Assembly (NCBI GenBank): GCA_016703645.1
Contig: JADJBR010000007.1
Coordinates: forward strand, 620,001-684,000
Direction of reading: 5' to 3'
Origin: Zoogloea sp.
Lineage (GTDB): Bacteria; Pseudomonadota; Gammaproteobacteria; Burkholderiales; Rhodocyclaceae
Length of the DNA: 64,000 bases
In this document: one piece after another, positions 1-8,222 of the stretch
How the letters are laid out: every line of letters begins with the position of its first letter
How positions within the stretch are numbered: the first letter of the stretch is position 1
Program-made: the position numbers and the translations under genes
Notes under the pieces: generated by a model
What the model saw: only the letters and a program-made list of their open reading frames with translations
Database searches by the model: none
Told to the model about the DNA's origin: nothing

Positions 1-428
1 ATGCGCGCATCTTCCGGGATGAACCCATGGGCCTGCGCGGCACCATCGTGACGACGCCCCTCGCCTCGCGCTTCCATTTCGATGCAGTGCAAAACATCTT
101 CTTCATCGACTTCGAAAACCTGCGCCTTCGCAAGGCGAGCGAGATTGAAGACATCCGCGCCCTCGTCGAGGACATCCTCGCGCCCCTTGGTCGCAAGGTG
201 CCCGCGGTGGTGAACTACCACGGCTTCGACATCCAGGATGACCTGATCGAACCCTATGCCAACATGATCGAGGGGCTGATGGCACGCCGCTATACCCAGG
301 TTACCCGCTACGCCACCAACACCTTCCTGCGGGCAAAACTCGGCGACGCCCTGACTGCCCGACAACTCGCCCCGGAGATTTTCGACTCGGCAGAAGAGGC
401 CAAGGCGGGGATCTCGAACCCCCAATGA
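1..428 (+). CDS. Acyl-CoA:acetate/3-ketoacid CoA-transferase family protein, C-terminal part (partial)
   Basis: The reading frame is open from base 3 at the window edge, so the 5' part lies outside. About 141 residues remain, ending in TGA at 426-428. The visible part matches my recollection of the C-terminal region of propionate/acetate CoA-transferases: a central LRxxxEIEDIRALVEDILAPLG stretch, then VVNYHGFDI, then a TRYATNTFLRAKLG stretch near the end. Members move CoA between short-chain acids. The active-site glutamate would lie upstream and cannot be checked. An internal ATG at 27 is not a likely start because coding continues upstream. The family call is from memory of the C-terminal pattern; the substrate is unknown. 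The phasin gene lies downstream, which fits short-chain acyl-CoA and PHA metabolism. Confidence 0.6.
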   Translation, partial: ARIFRDEPMGLRGTIVTTPLASRFHFDAVQNIFFIDFENLRLRKASEIEDIRALVEDILAPLGRKVPAVVNYHGFDIQDDLIEPYANMIEGLMARRYTQVTRYATNTFLRAKLGDALTARQLAPEIFDSAEEAKAGISNPQ

Positions 429-447
429 CGGGTATCGGAACAACATC

Positions 448-465
448 TGTTGCTGCAGTGCAACA
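448..465. promoter_or_regulatory. Candidate operator upstream of the phasin gene
   Basis: An inverted repeat with TGTTGC and GCAACA arms around a 6-base spacer. A further TGCAAC occurs at 493-498. Both lie 100-160 bases before the phasin start. PHA regulators of the PhaR type act at phasin promoters, so this may be its site, but the consensus for this organism is not known to me. Confidence 0.35.
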
Positions 466-603
466 TAATCTATTAAAAGCACCATTTTTTTGTGCAACGC
501 CCATTGTCGGTGCATGAGCGTGTGATATTGTTTTTGGCAAGAGGCTGCGGGAGGGAATTGATCTGCGTCTCTAACTGTTCAACAACAATGTGTGGAGAAA
601 ACT

Positions 604-1107
604 ATGGCGACCAAGCAAGAACAGCAATTCAACGAGATCCAGAAAAAGAACCTCGAGGCCGCCATGCGCCTCGCTCAACTCTCAATCGAAAACTCCCAGC
701 GCATCATGGAACTGCAGGTGGGCACCGCCAAGTCCCTGTTTGAAGAAGGCGTGGCCAATGCCAAGGCGCTCTCCGGCGTCAAGGATCCTGCCGAGGCCCT
801 GAGCCTGCGCACCGCTTACGCCCAGGCCACCACCGAGAAGATGCTGTCCTGTGCCCGCGAAATCGCCGAGATCACCTCCAAGACCCAGGCCGAAGTCGGC
901 AAGATGGTCACGGAGCAACTCACCGGCGGCGGCCAGGACGTGGTCGACTCCTTCCAGAAACTGTTCAAGGGCCTGCCCATTGGCGACCACAATGCGCTGG
1001 GTTCCATCCAGGCTGCCATGGACACCGCCCGTGCCGCCTACGAGCAGATGACCAAGGCTTCGGCTGACGCCTTCCAGGCCTTCACCAAGATCACCCCGAA
1101 GAAGTAA
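604..1107 (+). CDS. phaP: Phasin family protein (PHA granule surface protein)
   Basis: A 167-residue, strongly helical protein lacking a signal peptide or membrane segment. It has the phasin pattern: an N-terminal amphipathic stretch with SIENSQRIMELQ, a middle region rich in A, E and K, and a C-terminal AMDTARAAYEQMTKASADAF helix. Phasins coat polyhydroxyalkanoate granules and control their size and number. ATG 604 is preferred because GGAG at 594-597 sits six bases upstream; a GTG at 592 in the same frame would overlap that ribosome site. The gene is monocistronic, with a strong terminator 23 bases after the stop. The short C-terminus ending in PKK is typical of the family. Confidence 0.9.
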   Translation: MATKQEQQFNEIQKKNLEAAMRLAQLSIENSQRIMELQVGTAKSLFEEGVANAKALSGVKDPAEALSLRTAYAQATTEKMLSCAREIAEITSKTQAEVGKMVTEQLTGGGQDVVDSFQKLFKGLPIGDHNALGSIQAAMDTARAAYEQMTKASADAFQAFTKITPKK

Positions 1108-1130
1108 TCGGCACGATCCGGTAGCAACAA

Positions 1131-1163
1131 CAGACGGCGCCTTCGGGCGCCGTCTGCGTTTTT
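1131..1163 (+). terminator. Rho-independent terminator of the phasin gene
   Basis: An 11-bp perfect GC-rich stem (1131-1141 with 1146-1156), a TTCG tetraloop and a T5 run at 1159-1163. Confidence 0.9.
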
Positions 1164-1214
1164 GGCCCCCCTATCCCCCGTCAGCGTCCTGCCCCACGCC
1201 CACGCACTAAATGG

Positions 1215-1250
1215 AAAAAGGGCATCGACCCGAATAACGGATCGATGCCC
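1215..1250 (-). terminator. Rho-independent terminator of the pst operon
   Basis: Read leftward, a 13-base stem pairs 1238-1250 with 1220-1232 around a 5-base loop, followed by five T at 1219-1215. A second GC-rich inverted repeat lies between it and the pstB stop (about 1263-1301), giving two hairpins in tandem. Confidence 0.85.
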
Positions 1251-1303
1251 CCGAGGCATCCGCCGCCCGCTCCGGAAGCCCTGCGGCTTCCGGGTGGCGG
1301 GTG

Positions 1304-2098
1304 TCAGCCGAAACGGCCGGTGATGTAGTCTTCGGTTTCTTTCTTCTTGGGACGCAGGAACAGCTCGTCAGTCACGCCATACTCGATCAACTCGCCAAGG
1401 TACATGTAGGCGGTGTAATCCGAGATCCGGGCGGCCTGTTGCATGTTGTGAGTCACGATCACGATGGTGAAATCGTTCTTCAGTTCGATCACCAGCTCCT
1501 CGATACGCGACGTGGAGATCGGATCAAGCGCAGACGTCGGCTCGTCCAGCAGGACCACTTCCGGCTTGACCGCAATGCCGCGGGCAATGCACAGACGCTG
1601 CTGCTGACCACCCGAGAGACTCATCCCGCTCTGGTTGAGCTTGTCCTTGACCTCCGGCCAAAGGGCGGCCTTCACCAGGGCCCAGTGAACCCGCTCTTCC
1701 ATGTCGGCGCGACTCAACTTCTCGTGGAGTCCGACACCGAAGGCGATGTTGTCAAAAATGGACATCGGAAACGGCGTGGGCTTCTGAAACACCATACCGA
1801 CCCGCGCCCGAAGGCTTGTCACATCCACCTTGGGATCAAGCAGATTCTGATTGTTCAGGAGGATCTCACCCTCGGCGCGCTGATTCGGATAAAGATCGTA
1901 CATCCGGTTGATGGTACGCAGCAGCGTGGACTTCCCGCAGCCGGACGGCCCGATGAAGGCCGTCACCTTCTGCTTCTCCATCTCGAAGTTGATGTTCTTC
2001 AGCGCCAGGAACTCGCCATAGTAAAAGTTGAAATTCCGGAAGGCGAGTTGCGCCGGACCCGTGATGACACCTTGATGGGTTTGAGTGGCTGTTTGCAT
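1304..2098 (-). CDS. pstB: Phosphate ABC transporter ATP-binding protein PstB
   Basis: A 264-residue ABC ATPase, the usual PstB length, which powers high-affinity phosphate uptake at the inner membrane with PstA and PstC. Visible motifs are Walker [10 protein letters not shown] (about residues 51-59), the signature LSGGQQQR, Walker [13 protein letters not shown] and the switch histidine in VTHNMQQA. The phosphate-type sequence [13 protein letters not shown] near the C-terminus separates PstB from other ABC ATPases. It is the last gene of pstSCAB, 12 bases after pstA, with terminator hairpins behind it. No phoU or phoB/phoR follows here, although phoU often closes this operon. Confidence 0.97.
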   Translation of the reverse strand: MQTATQTHQGVITGPAQLAFRNFNFYYGEFLALKNINFEMEKQKVTAFIGPSGCGKSTLLRTINRMYDLYPNQRAEGEILLNNQNLLDPKVDVTSLRARVGMVFQKPTPFPMSIFDNIAFGVGLHEKLSRADMEERVHWALVKAALWPEVKDKLNQSGMSLSGGQQQRLCIARGIAVKPEVVLLDEPTSALDPISTSRIEELVIELKNDFTIVIVTHNMQQAARISDYTAYMYLGELIEYGVTDELFLRPKKKETEDYITGRFG

Positions 2099-2110
2099 GA
2101 GGATGCTCTT

Positions 2111-2953
2111 TTAATGGAGTTTTTCAGCGCGGAAAAGCACGCGGGCAATGACGTTGAGTCCGAGGACACCCAGAGTGATCAGCAGAACACCAGCCCAGGC
2201 CAGACGCTGCCAGTCCTCGAAGGGGCTCATCGCGAACTTGAAGATCGTGACCGGAAGATTGGCCATCGGCTCGTTGAGATCAACGCTCCAGAACTGGTTG
2301 GACAGCGCGGTGAAGAGCAGCGGCGCGGTTTCACCGGCGATCCGTGCGACGGCCAGGAGTACGCCGGTCACGACACCGCTTCGGGCCGCACGCAGCGTGA
2401 CCTTGTAAATCACGATGTGCTTGGGCGCGCCCAGGGCAAAGGCCGCCTCCCGCAGGGGCCCGGGAACCAGCATCAGCATGTTCTCGGTGGTCCGGATCAC
2501 GATGGGCAGCACCAGCAGGGCCAGGGCAATGACGCCCGACCACCCCGAGAACTTGCCCGTGGTCGCGACCACGACCGCATAGACAAACAAGCCGATGACG
2601 ATGGAGGGAGCCGACAACAGAAGGTCATTGACGAAACGGGTCACCCGACCCAACCAGGTATAGCGACCGTACTCGGCCAGGTAGATGCCGGCCATGATGC
2701 CGATGGGCGTACCCACCGCCGTACCGAGACCCACCAGGATCAGGCTGCCGACGATGGCATTGAGCAGGCCACCATTTTCAGCCCCGGGCGGCGGGGTCAT
2801 TTCCGTAAAGAGCGACAGGGACAGGCCATCAATCCCCAACTGGAGCACAGTCACCAGGATCCAGGCAAGCCAGAAGAGTCCGAAGGCCATGGCCGCCAGG
2901 GACAGGGTCAGGGCGACCTGATTGGTTAGTTTTCGACGGGCAAGGAGTTCCAT
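2111..2953 (-). CDS. pstA: Phosphate ABC transporter permease PstA
   Basis: A 280-residue integral membrane protein with about six hydrophobic segments and the permease coupling sequence [20 protein letters not shown], which contacts PstB. It pairs with PstC to form the inner-membrane phosphate channel. The N-terminus has the short cytoplasmic ARRKLTNQ before the first membrane helix. It starts four bases after the pstC stop, so the two are likely translated together. Length and motifs are normal for the family. Confidence 0.96.
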   Translation of the reverse strand: MELLARRKLTNQVALTLSLAAMAFGLFWLAWILVTVLQLGIDGLSLSLFTEMTPPPGAENGGLLNAIVGSLILVGLGTAVGTPIGIMAGIYLAEYGRYTWLGRVTRFVNDLLLSAPSIVIGLFVYAVVVATTGKFSGWSGVIALALLVLPIVIRTTENMLMLVPGPLREAAFALGAPKHIVIYKVTLRAARSGVVTGVLLAVARIAGETAPLLFTALSNQFWSVDLNEPMANLPVTIFKFAMSPFEDWQRLAWAGVLLITLGVLGLNVIARVLFRAEKLH

Positions 2954-2957
2954 GGAA

Positions 2958-3950
2958 TTAGCGTCCTTCGTTGGCGGACAGGCGGAGCAGCAGCAGCTTC
3001 GACAGGATCAGCACAATCAGGGTGATGACGAAGAGGATCAGGCCGAGCTCCATCAGCGCTGAGGTGTGCAGCCCGCGCTCAGCTTCGGCGAATTCGTTGG
3101 CGAGTGCCGAGGTGATGCTGTTGCCAGGAGCAAACAGCGAGGCCGTCGAAAGAAAGTTGGTGTTGCCGATGACGAACGTGACAGCCATGGTTTCACCCAG
3201 CGCACGGCCAAGACCCAGCATGATGCCGCCCACCACACCATTCTTGGTGTAGGGCAGGACGATGCGCCACATCACTTCCCAGGTCGTGCAGCCCAGGCCG
3301 TAGCCGGACTCCTTCAGCATGGCCGGAGTGACTTCAAACACATCGCGCATCACCGACGCAATGTAAGGGATGATCATCACGGCGAGGATGATCCCGGCAC
3401 ACAGCAGGCCAATGCCCATCGTGGGGCCAGAGAAGAGCACGCCGATGAAGGGAAGCTGACCGAGGGTCGCCGCCAGTGCGGGCTGGATGTACTCACCGAA
3501 AATCGGCGCAAACACCAGCAGACCCCACATGCCGAACACGATCGAAGGCACGGCAGCGAGCAACTCCACGGCCGTGCCGAGCGGACGGCGCAACCACAAG
3601 GGGGAAAGCTCGGTAAGGAACAGGGCAATCCCGAAGCTGACCGGAACCGCAATCACCAGGGCGATGATGGACGACACGATGGTGCCGTAGATCGGGATCA
3701 GCGCACCGAATCGTTCAGCAGGCGGATTCCATTCCGACGAAAATATGAAGCCCGGCCCAAAGGCCTTGATGCTGGGCCAGGACTCCACCGTCAGCGCCAA
3801 GATGATGCCCGCGAGCAGCATCAGTGCGAGCACGGCAAACAGCATGGAGATGCCGCCGAAGACCTTCGCCCCCACCTGACTCACCGGCTTGCGTATCGGC
3901 GGCGCGGTATCAGCCTGCCGACTGTTCATGTCAATGGCCTCAGTGTTCAT
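2958..3950 (-). CDS. pstC: Phosphate ABC transporter permease PstC
   Basis: A 330-residue permease with about six to eight membrane segments and a permease loop reading [20 protein letters not shown], in which the gly-rich EAA-like motif is clear. It forms the phosphate translocation pore with PstA. The start at 3950 gives a 22-residue hydrophilic N-terminus; an in-frame ATG at 3929 is an alternative. An 83-base gap with a stem-loop separates it from pstS, whereas pstC-pstA-pstB are nearly contiguous. Confidence 0.95.
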   Translation of the reverse strand: MNTEAIDMNSRQADTAPPIRKPVSQVGAKVFGGISMLFAVLALMLLAGIILALTVESWPSIKAFGPGFIFSSEWNPPAERFGALIPIYGTIVSSIIALVIAVPVSFGIALFLTELSPLWLRRPLGTAVELLAAVPSIVFGMWGLLVFAPIFGEYIQPALAATLGQLPFIGVLFSGPTMGIGLLCAGIILAVMIIPYIASVMRDVFEVTPAMLKESGYGLGCTTWEVMWRIVLPYTKNGVVGGIMLGLGRALGETMAVTFVIGNTNFLSTASLFAPGNSITSALANEFAEAERGLHTSALMELGLILFVITLIVLILSKLLLLRLSANEGR

Positions 3951-3978
3951 GAAATTCGATCCGTTTGTTCATGGGTGA

Positions 3979-4003
3979 GGCCGACGAGTCACCTCTGTCG
4001 GCC
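3979..4003 (-). other. Stem-loop between pstS and pstC
   Basis: A 7-bp perfect stem (3979-3985 with 3997-4003) and an 11-base loop, followed by a 12-bp palindrome near 4018-4029. It has no T run. Such structures after pstS could stabilise its 3' end or reduce read-through, giving more binding protein than permease; that role is inferred. Confidence 0.4.
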
Positions 4004-4033
4004 CCAGCTTCCTGACGCGACGCGTCGCGAGAA

Positions 4034-5074
4034 TTACTTGGCGGTGTAGACCGCCTTGCCGGACGCATCCTTGATGCCAGCCCAGGAGGCACGGATCAGC
4101 TTGACGGTGACATCGGGCATCGGAACATAGTCCAGATCAGAAGCGAGCTTGGAGCCATTCTTGTAAGCCCAGTCGAAGAACTGCAGCGCCTCGACAGCCT
4201 GGGCCGGCTTGTCCTGCACCTTGTGCATCAGCACGAAGGTGGCACCGGTGATGGGCCAGCTGCTCTTGCCCGGCTTGTCGGTCAGGATTTCGTAGAAGGC
4301 GCTCTTGCTCCAGTCAGCGCCAGCGGCAGCAGCCTTGAAATTCTCGTCATCGGGCAGCACGAAGTTGCCGTCCTTGTTCTTCATCGACGCGAAAGTCAGC
4401 TTGTTCTGCTTGGCGTAGGCGTACTCCACGTAGCCGATGGCGCCCGGCAGCTTCTGGACGAAGGCGGACACGCCTTCGTTACCCTTGCCACCCAGACCCA
4501 GGGGCCACTGCACAGCGGAACCTTCCTTGACCTTCTCCTTCCACTCGGCGCTGACCTTGGAGAGGTAGTTGGTGAAGATGAAGGTGGTACCGGAGCCATC
4601 CGCGCGACGCACCACGCCAATGTCGGTCGCGGGCAGGTTCAGGCCGGGGTTGAGGGCGACCAGGGCGGGATCGTTCCACTTGTTGATCTTGCCCAGATAG
4701 ATATTGGCAAGAATTTCACCCGTGAGCTTCAGCTCGCCCGGCTTCACACCAGGAACGTTCACAACGGGCACCACGCCGCCGATCACGGTCGGGAACTGCT
4801 GCAGACCGTCCTTCTCAAGCTGCTCGGGGGTCAGGGGCATGTCGGAGGCGCCGAAATCCACCGTCTTGGCGTTGATCTGCTTGATGCCGCCGCTCGAACC
4901 GATGGACTGGTAATTCACCTTGCTGCCCGTGGCCTTGTGGTAGGCATCAGCCCACTTGGAATAGATCGGAGCAGGAAAAGAAGCACCCGCACCGGTGATG
5001 TCGGAAGCCAGGGCGGACGTCGCCATAACGACACCGGCGGTAGCAATAAGGGAGCGGGAAACGGCTTTCAGCAT
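4034..5074 (-). CDS. pstS: Periplasmic phosphate-binding protein PstS
   Basis: A 346-residue protein with a Sec signal peptide (about residues 1-23, cut after SALA), then the PstS start [21 protein letters not shown]. Phosphate-site features include [17 protein letters not shown] and RADGSGTTF. It delivers phosphate to PstCA. First gene of the pst operon, with a ribosome site AGGAG just before ATG 5074. The upstream region carries a Pho box-like repeat on this strand, so induction by PhoB on phosphate starvation is likely. Confidence 0.96.
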   Translation of the reverse strand: MLKAVSRSLIATAGVVMATSALASDITGAGASFPAPIYSKWADAYHKATGSKVNYQSIGSSGGIKQINAKTVDFGASDMPLTPEQLEKDGLQQFPTVIGGVVPVVNVPGVKPGELKLTGEILANIYLGKINKWNDPALVALNPGLNLPATDIGVVRRADGSGTTFIFTNYLSKVSAEWKEKVKEGSAVQWPLGLGGKGNEGVSAFVQKLPGAIGYVEYAYAKQNKLTFASMKNKDGNFVLPDDENFKAAAAGADWSKSAFYEILTDKPGKSSWPITGATFVLMHKVQDKPAQAVEALQFFDWAYKNGSKLASDLDYVPMPDVTVKLIRASWAGIKDASGKAVYTAK

Positions 5075-5175
5075 GAAATTCTCCTGGAACTTGGGGTAAG
5101 GACAAAAGCGGATTACAGCGCCGTCGCTGGGCGATTTGCCGCTTTCATCACAGCACCGGAGACTAGCCTTTCAAT

Positions 5176-5193
5176 GTGACGATACTGTGACAA
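5176..5193 (-). promoter_or_regulatory. Candidate Pho box for pstS
   Basis: Read leftward, TTGTCAC, four bases, then TCGTCAC: two 7-base direct repeats set 11 bases apart, as in the PhoB consensus (CTGTCAT, 4 bases, CTGTCAY). It lies about 100 bases before the pstS start. Confidence 0.65.
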
Positions 5194-5289
5194 GTCATCT
5201 TCGAACGCCAAGAATCTGTGCACTGCAGCATCCATTTTCTCGCTGCCCTTGCGGCACGGCGCCCGGATATCTGTGGCGCGGACGACGCA

Positions 5290-5307
5290 CTGTCATCATC
5301 CCTTCAC
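5290..5307 (+). promoter_or_regulatory. Candidate Pho box for phoX
   Basis: CTGTCAT, four bases, then CCTTCAC. The first half matches the PhoB consensus fully and the second at five of seven positions. It lies 51 bases before the phoX ATG. Confidence 0.6.
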
Positions 5308-5358
5308 ATGCCTTGCACAACATTACGGTCTCGCCAGCCCTTCAATCAGGAGACCTTC

Positions 5359-7536
5359 ATGTCATTGCGTCCCGGCCAGACCCCCGCCATTTCCCCACTC
5401 AACGATGGTGAAAGCACCAACCCGTCGGCCAATACCCATATTCAGGACATCATTGACGCCCGCCTCAGCCGCCGCGGTGTCCTCAAAGGGGGCATCGCCG
5501 CGTCCACCACAGCCCTTTTCAGCAGCCTCGGCCTGAGCGCTTGCGGCGGCAGCGGTAGTGACAAGGATGACGCCCTGGCGCTCAGTTTCGACGCCGTCGC
5601 CAAGAACAAGAACGACGTGGTCACCGTGCCCGCCGGCTACGAGGTGAGCATTCTTCATGCCCTCGGCGACCCCCTCTCCCTCACCGACGCAGCCTGGGCC
5701 AACAATGGCAACGAAAGCGCCGAGTCCTACAATCGTCGCGTCGGTGATGGCCACGACGGCATGCATTACTTCGGTCTCTCCGATGCCGGCGCCTACAGTG
5801 CATCCCGCGCTGATCGCGGGCTGCTGTGCGTGAATCACGAGTACGTGGTCGGCCCCAATGGCCTGCACCCCAACGGCCGCACTGCCGGCAGTGCCCGCGT
5901 GGCCTCCGAGGTGGAGAAGGAAATCTACGCCCACGGCGTCAGCATCAGTGAGATCAAGCGCAATAGCTCCGGCAACGCCATGACCCTCGTGCGTGGTTCG
6001 GCCTTCAACCGCCGCGTCACCTCCGCCACGCCGATGGCCTTCAGCGGCCCGGCCCGTGGCAATGCCCTGCTGCAGACCAAGTACTCGCCGGACGGCACCA
6101 CCACCCGCGGCACCAACAACAACTGCGGCAATGGCTACACCCCCTGGGGCACCTACCTGACCTGCGAAGAGAACTTCACCAACGTGATCGGCCGCGCCAC
6201 CGGCGACAACGCCAAGCGCAGCGCCAAGGAGATCACCGGCCTGAATCGCTACGGCATGACGGATGGTCGCAAGAGCCCCTACCTCTGGGATACGGCCGGC
6301 AGCGATGACCTCTTCGTGCGCTGGAGCGCCTCCGTCACCGGCGCCAGCGCCGCCGAGGACTATCGCAACACCTTCAACACCTTTGGCTGGATCGTCGAAA
6401 TCGACCCCTTCACCGCCAACTCGACCCCGGTGAAGTACACCGCCCTGGGCCGCTTTGCCCACGAAGGCTGCTGGCCCTGCAAGGCCGTGGCGGGCAAGCC
6501 CGTTGTGTTCTACATGGGTGATGACTCCCGTAACGAGTACATCTACAAGTTCGTGTCCAAGGCCCTGTGGGACGCGGCCGACGTGGGCAAGGGCCACACC
6601 GCCGGCGCCAAGTACATGAGCGAGGGCACGCTCTACGTGGCCAAGTTCAACAGTGACGGCTCCGGCACCTGGGTTGAACTCACCCATGGCAAGAACGGCC
6701 TGACCGCCAGCAACACCACCTATCCCTTCGCCGACCAGGCCGACGTGCTCGTCCATGCCCGCCTTGCCGGTGATGTGATCGGCGCCACCAAGATGGACCG
6801 CCCGGAATGGGGTGCAGTGAATCCGATGAATGGTGAGGTCTACATGACCCTCACCAACAATAGCAACCGGGTCTCCCCCACCGCCACCCCCACCGGCAGC
6901 CAGCTCAAGCCCGACACCGCCAATCCCCGTTACTACGAAGACATCAAGAACGGCACCACCAGCCAGAAGGGCAACCCCAACGGCCACATCATCCGCTGGC
7001 GCGAAGCCGGTGGCGACCCCGCTGCCACCACCTTCGCCTGGGACATCTACCTGTTCGGCGCCGAAGCAACTGCTGCAGCCAACGTGAACCTCTCCGGCCT
7101 CACCGCGGTGAACGACTTCTCCAGCCCGGACGGCCTGTGGTTCGATCAGAACGGCATGCTGTGGATCCAGACCGATGATGGCGCCTACACCGACGTCACC
7201 AACTGCATGATGCTGGCCGCTGTCCCCGGCAAGGTGGGCGACGGCTCCGCCGCCACCGCCGCCGGCGGCACGCCGACCATCAAGGGTGCCAACGCCACCG
7301 AAGCCACCGTGCGCCGCTTCCTGGTCGGCCCGAAGGACTGCGAAGTCACCGGCATCGCCATGACGCCCGACCGCAAGACGCTGTTCATCAACGTCCAGCA
7401 CCCGGGTGAAGAAGGCAGCCTGACTTCCCCCACCAGCGCCTGGCCCGCCAGCCAGACAGACGCCACCTCCACCAAGCGCCCGCGCTCGGCCACTGTGGTC
7501 ATCACCCGCAGCAACGGCGGCGAAATCGCCGTCTGA
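5359..7536 (+). CDS. phoX: PhoX family alkaline phosphatase (DUF839), Tat-exported
   Basis: A 725-residue protein of the PhoX family, calcium/iron-dependent phosphatases that release phosphate from organic esters outside the cytoplasm. The N-terminus has a twin-arginine motif, SRRGVLKG with R38-R39, then a hydrophobic stretch ending in LSAC (C62), so a Tat-exported lipoprotein is possible. Family features include NHEYVVGPNG, TPWGTYLTCEENFTN and the C-terminal FINVQHPGE. ATG 5359 is chosen because AGGAGA sits just before it and it places the Tat motif correctly; an in-frame start at 5218 would lie upstream of the Pho box. It is divergent from pstS with phosphate-starvation boxes between, and a strong terminator follows. 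Confidence 0.92.
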   Translation: MSLRPGQTPAISPLNDGESTNPSANTHIQDIIDARLSRRGVLKGGIAASTTALFSSLGLSACGGSGSDKDDALALSFDAVAKNKNDVVTVPAGYEVSILHALGDPLSLTDAAWANNGNESAESYNRRVGDGHDGMHYFGLSDAGAYSASRADRGLLCVNHEYVVGPNGLHPNGRTAGSARVASEVEKEIYAHGVSISEIKRNSSGNAMTLVRGSAFNRRVTSATPMAFSGPARGNALLQTKYSPDGTTTRGTNNNCGNGYTPWGTYLTCEENFTNVIGRATGDNAKRSAKEITGLNRYGMTDGRKSPYLWDTAGSDDLFVRWSASVTGASAAEDYRNTFNTFGWIVEIDPFTANSTPVKYTALGRFAHEGCWPCKAVAGKPVVFYMGDDSRNEYIYKFVSKALWDAADVGKGHTAGAKYMSEGTLYVAKFNSDGSGTWVELTHGKNGLTASNTTYPFADQADVLVHARLAGDVIGATKMDRPEWGAVNPMNGEVYMTLTNNSNRVSPTATPTGSQLKPDTANPRYYEDIKNGTTSQKGNPNGHIIRWREAGGDPAATTFAWDIYLFGAEATAAANVNLSGLTAVNDFSSPDGLWFDQNGMLWIQTDDGAYTDVTNCMMLAAVPGKVGDGSAATAAGGTPTIKGANATEATVRRFLVGPKDCEVTGIAMTPDRKTLFINVQHPGEEGSLTSPTSAWPASQTDATSTKRPRSATVVITRSNGGEIAV

Positions 7537-7576
7537 GTTTCAGTCAGTCCCACGTTTCATCCTCAGCCATCCCTTC

Positions 7577-7607
7577 AGCCCTCCACCTTGCGTGGGGGGC
7601 TTTTTTT
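7577..7607 (+). terminator. Rho-independent terminator of phoX
   Basis: A 10-bp stem (7577-7586 with 7592-7601) with a 5-base loop and a T7 run at 7601-7607. Confidence 0.9.
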
Positions 7608-7686
7608 GGTTCATCGCGCCTTTCGGGTCAAGCCTGCGATTGAACATGGGCCGGCCGTGGAAAAGGGATGCGCGCGTGCTTGACTG

Positions 7687-7714
7687 AAAAACGACAGAGG
7701 CCCCGATCGGGGCC
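7687..7714 (-). terminator. Probable terminator of the small gene at 7775-7978
   Basis: Read leftward, a GGCCCCGATCGGGGCC palindrome (7699-7714) is followed after a short gap by five T (7691-7687). Confidence 0.55.
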
Positions 7715-7774
7715 ACTCGGCGCACAGGGCTGGCGCCCTGGCGGAAATGAAAGGCTGGCTCCTGCGAAACCGGA

Positions 7775-7978
7775 TCAGCGCGTCCAGGCAATCACGTCGG
7801 CGGCGTCCAGCACCCGCCTGCGGGCGGTGTGCTCGACCCGCTCGACGACCTCGTATCGCTCGGCGGCCTGCGCCTCGCTCAGGTAGCCCCGGGTCAGAAA
7901 CACACGGCGCAAGGATGCTTGTTGTGCGTCCTCAGCCTTCTCTCGTACAAAAAAGCGATATACGGTTTCCGTGCTCAT
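7775..7978 (-). CDS. Small hypothetical protein
   Basis: A 67-residue soluble, charged protein starting MSTETVYRFFVREKAED and containing a helical SEAQAAERYEVVERVEHTARRR segment. No membrane segment or cysteine is visible and I do not recognise the family. ATG 7978 is preferred over an ATG at 7990 because a GGAGGA ribosome site stands six bases before it. A terminator-like palindrome follows. The ribosome site, the protein-like composition and the terminator support a real gene. Confidence 0.6.
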   Translation of the reverse strand: MSTETVYRFFVREKAEDAQQASLRRVFLTRGYLSEAQAAERYEVVERVEHTARRRVLDAADVIAWTR

Positions 7979-8222
7979 GCTGTCCTCCATGGTTTGTGCC
8001 GAAACTCGCTGACGCGCGGATCTTACCCCTGGAGGAGCATGCCATGAAGCTAATTGACCACCCTCCTATCGCGGCAACAAAGTGAGGGAACGCGCCGTTC
8101 AACGGCAGCCCCTCACCGCCAACGACCGCCCCCATGATCGGGAATCCAGACCCGGCCAGAGGAGACCGCAGCGACCGTCGGGCGACAGGTCAAACTGCGG
8201 TCTTGAGCTTCGGGGAAGACAC
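7979..8222. other. Intergenic region with an inverted repeat
   Basis: No coding sequence is supported. A 9-base inverted repeat (8163-8171 with 8195-8203) lies downstream of arsA; it has no T run and may be a factor-dependent end of the ars transcript. Confidence 0.4.

Noticed and set aside
1301-2929. A 542-residue frame opposite pstB and pstA
   Set aside because: Antisense shadow with arginine-, glutamine- and histidine-rich translation.
5362-7401. A 679-residue frame opposite phoX
   Set aside because: Shadow of phoX, with very high G, A and H content and no ribosome site or motif.
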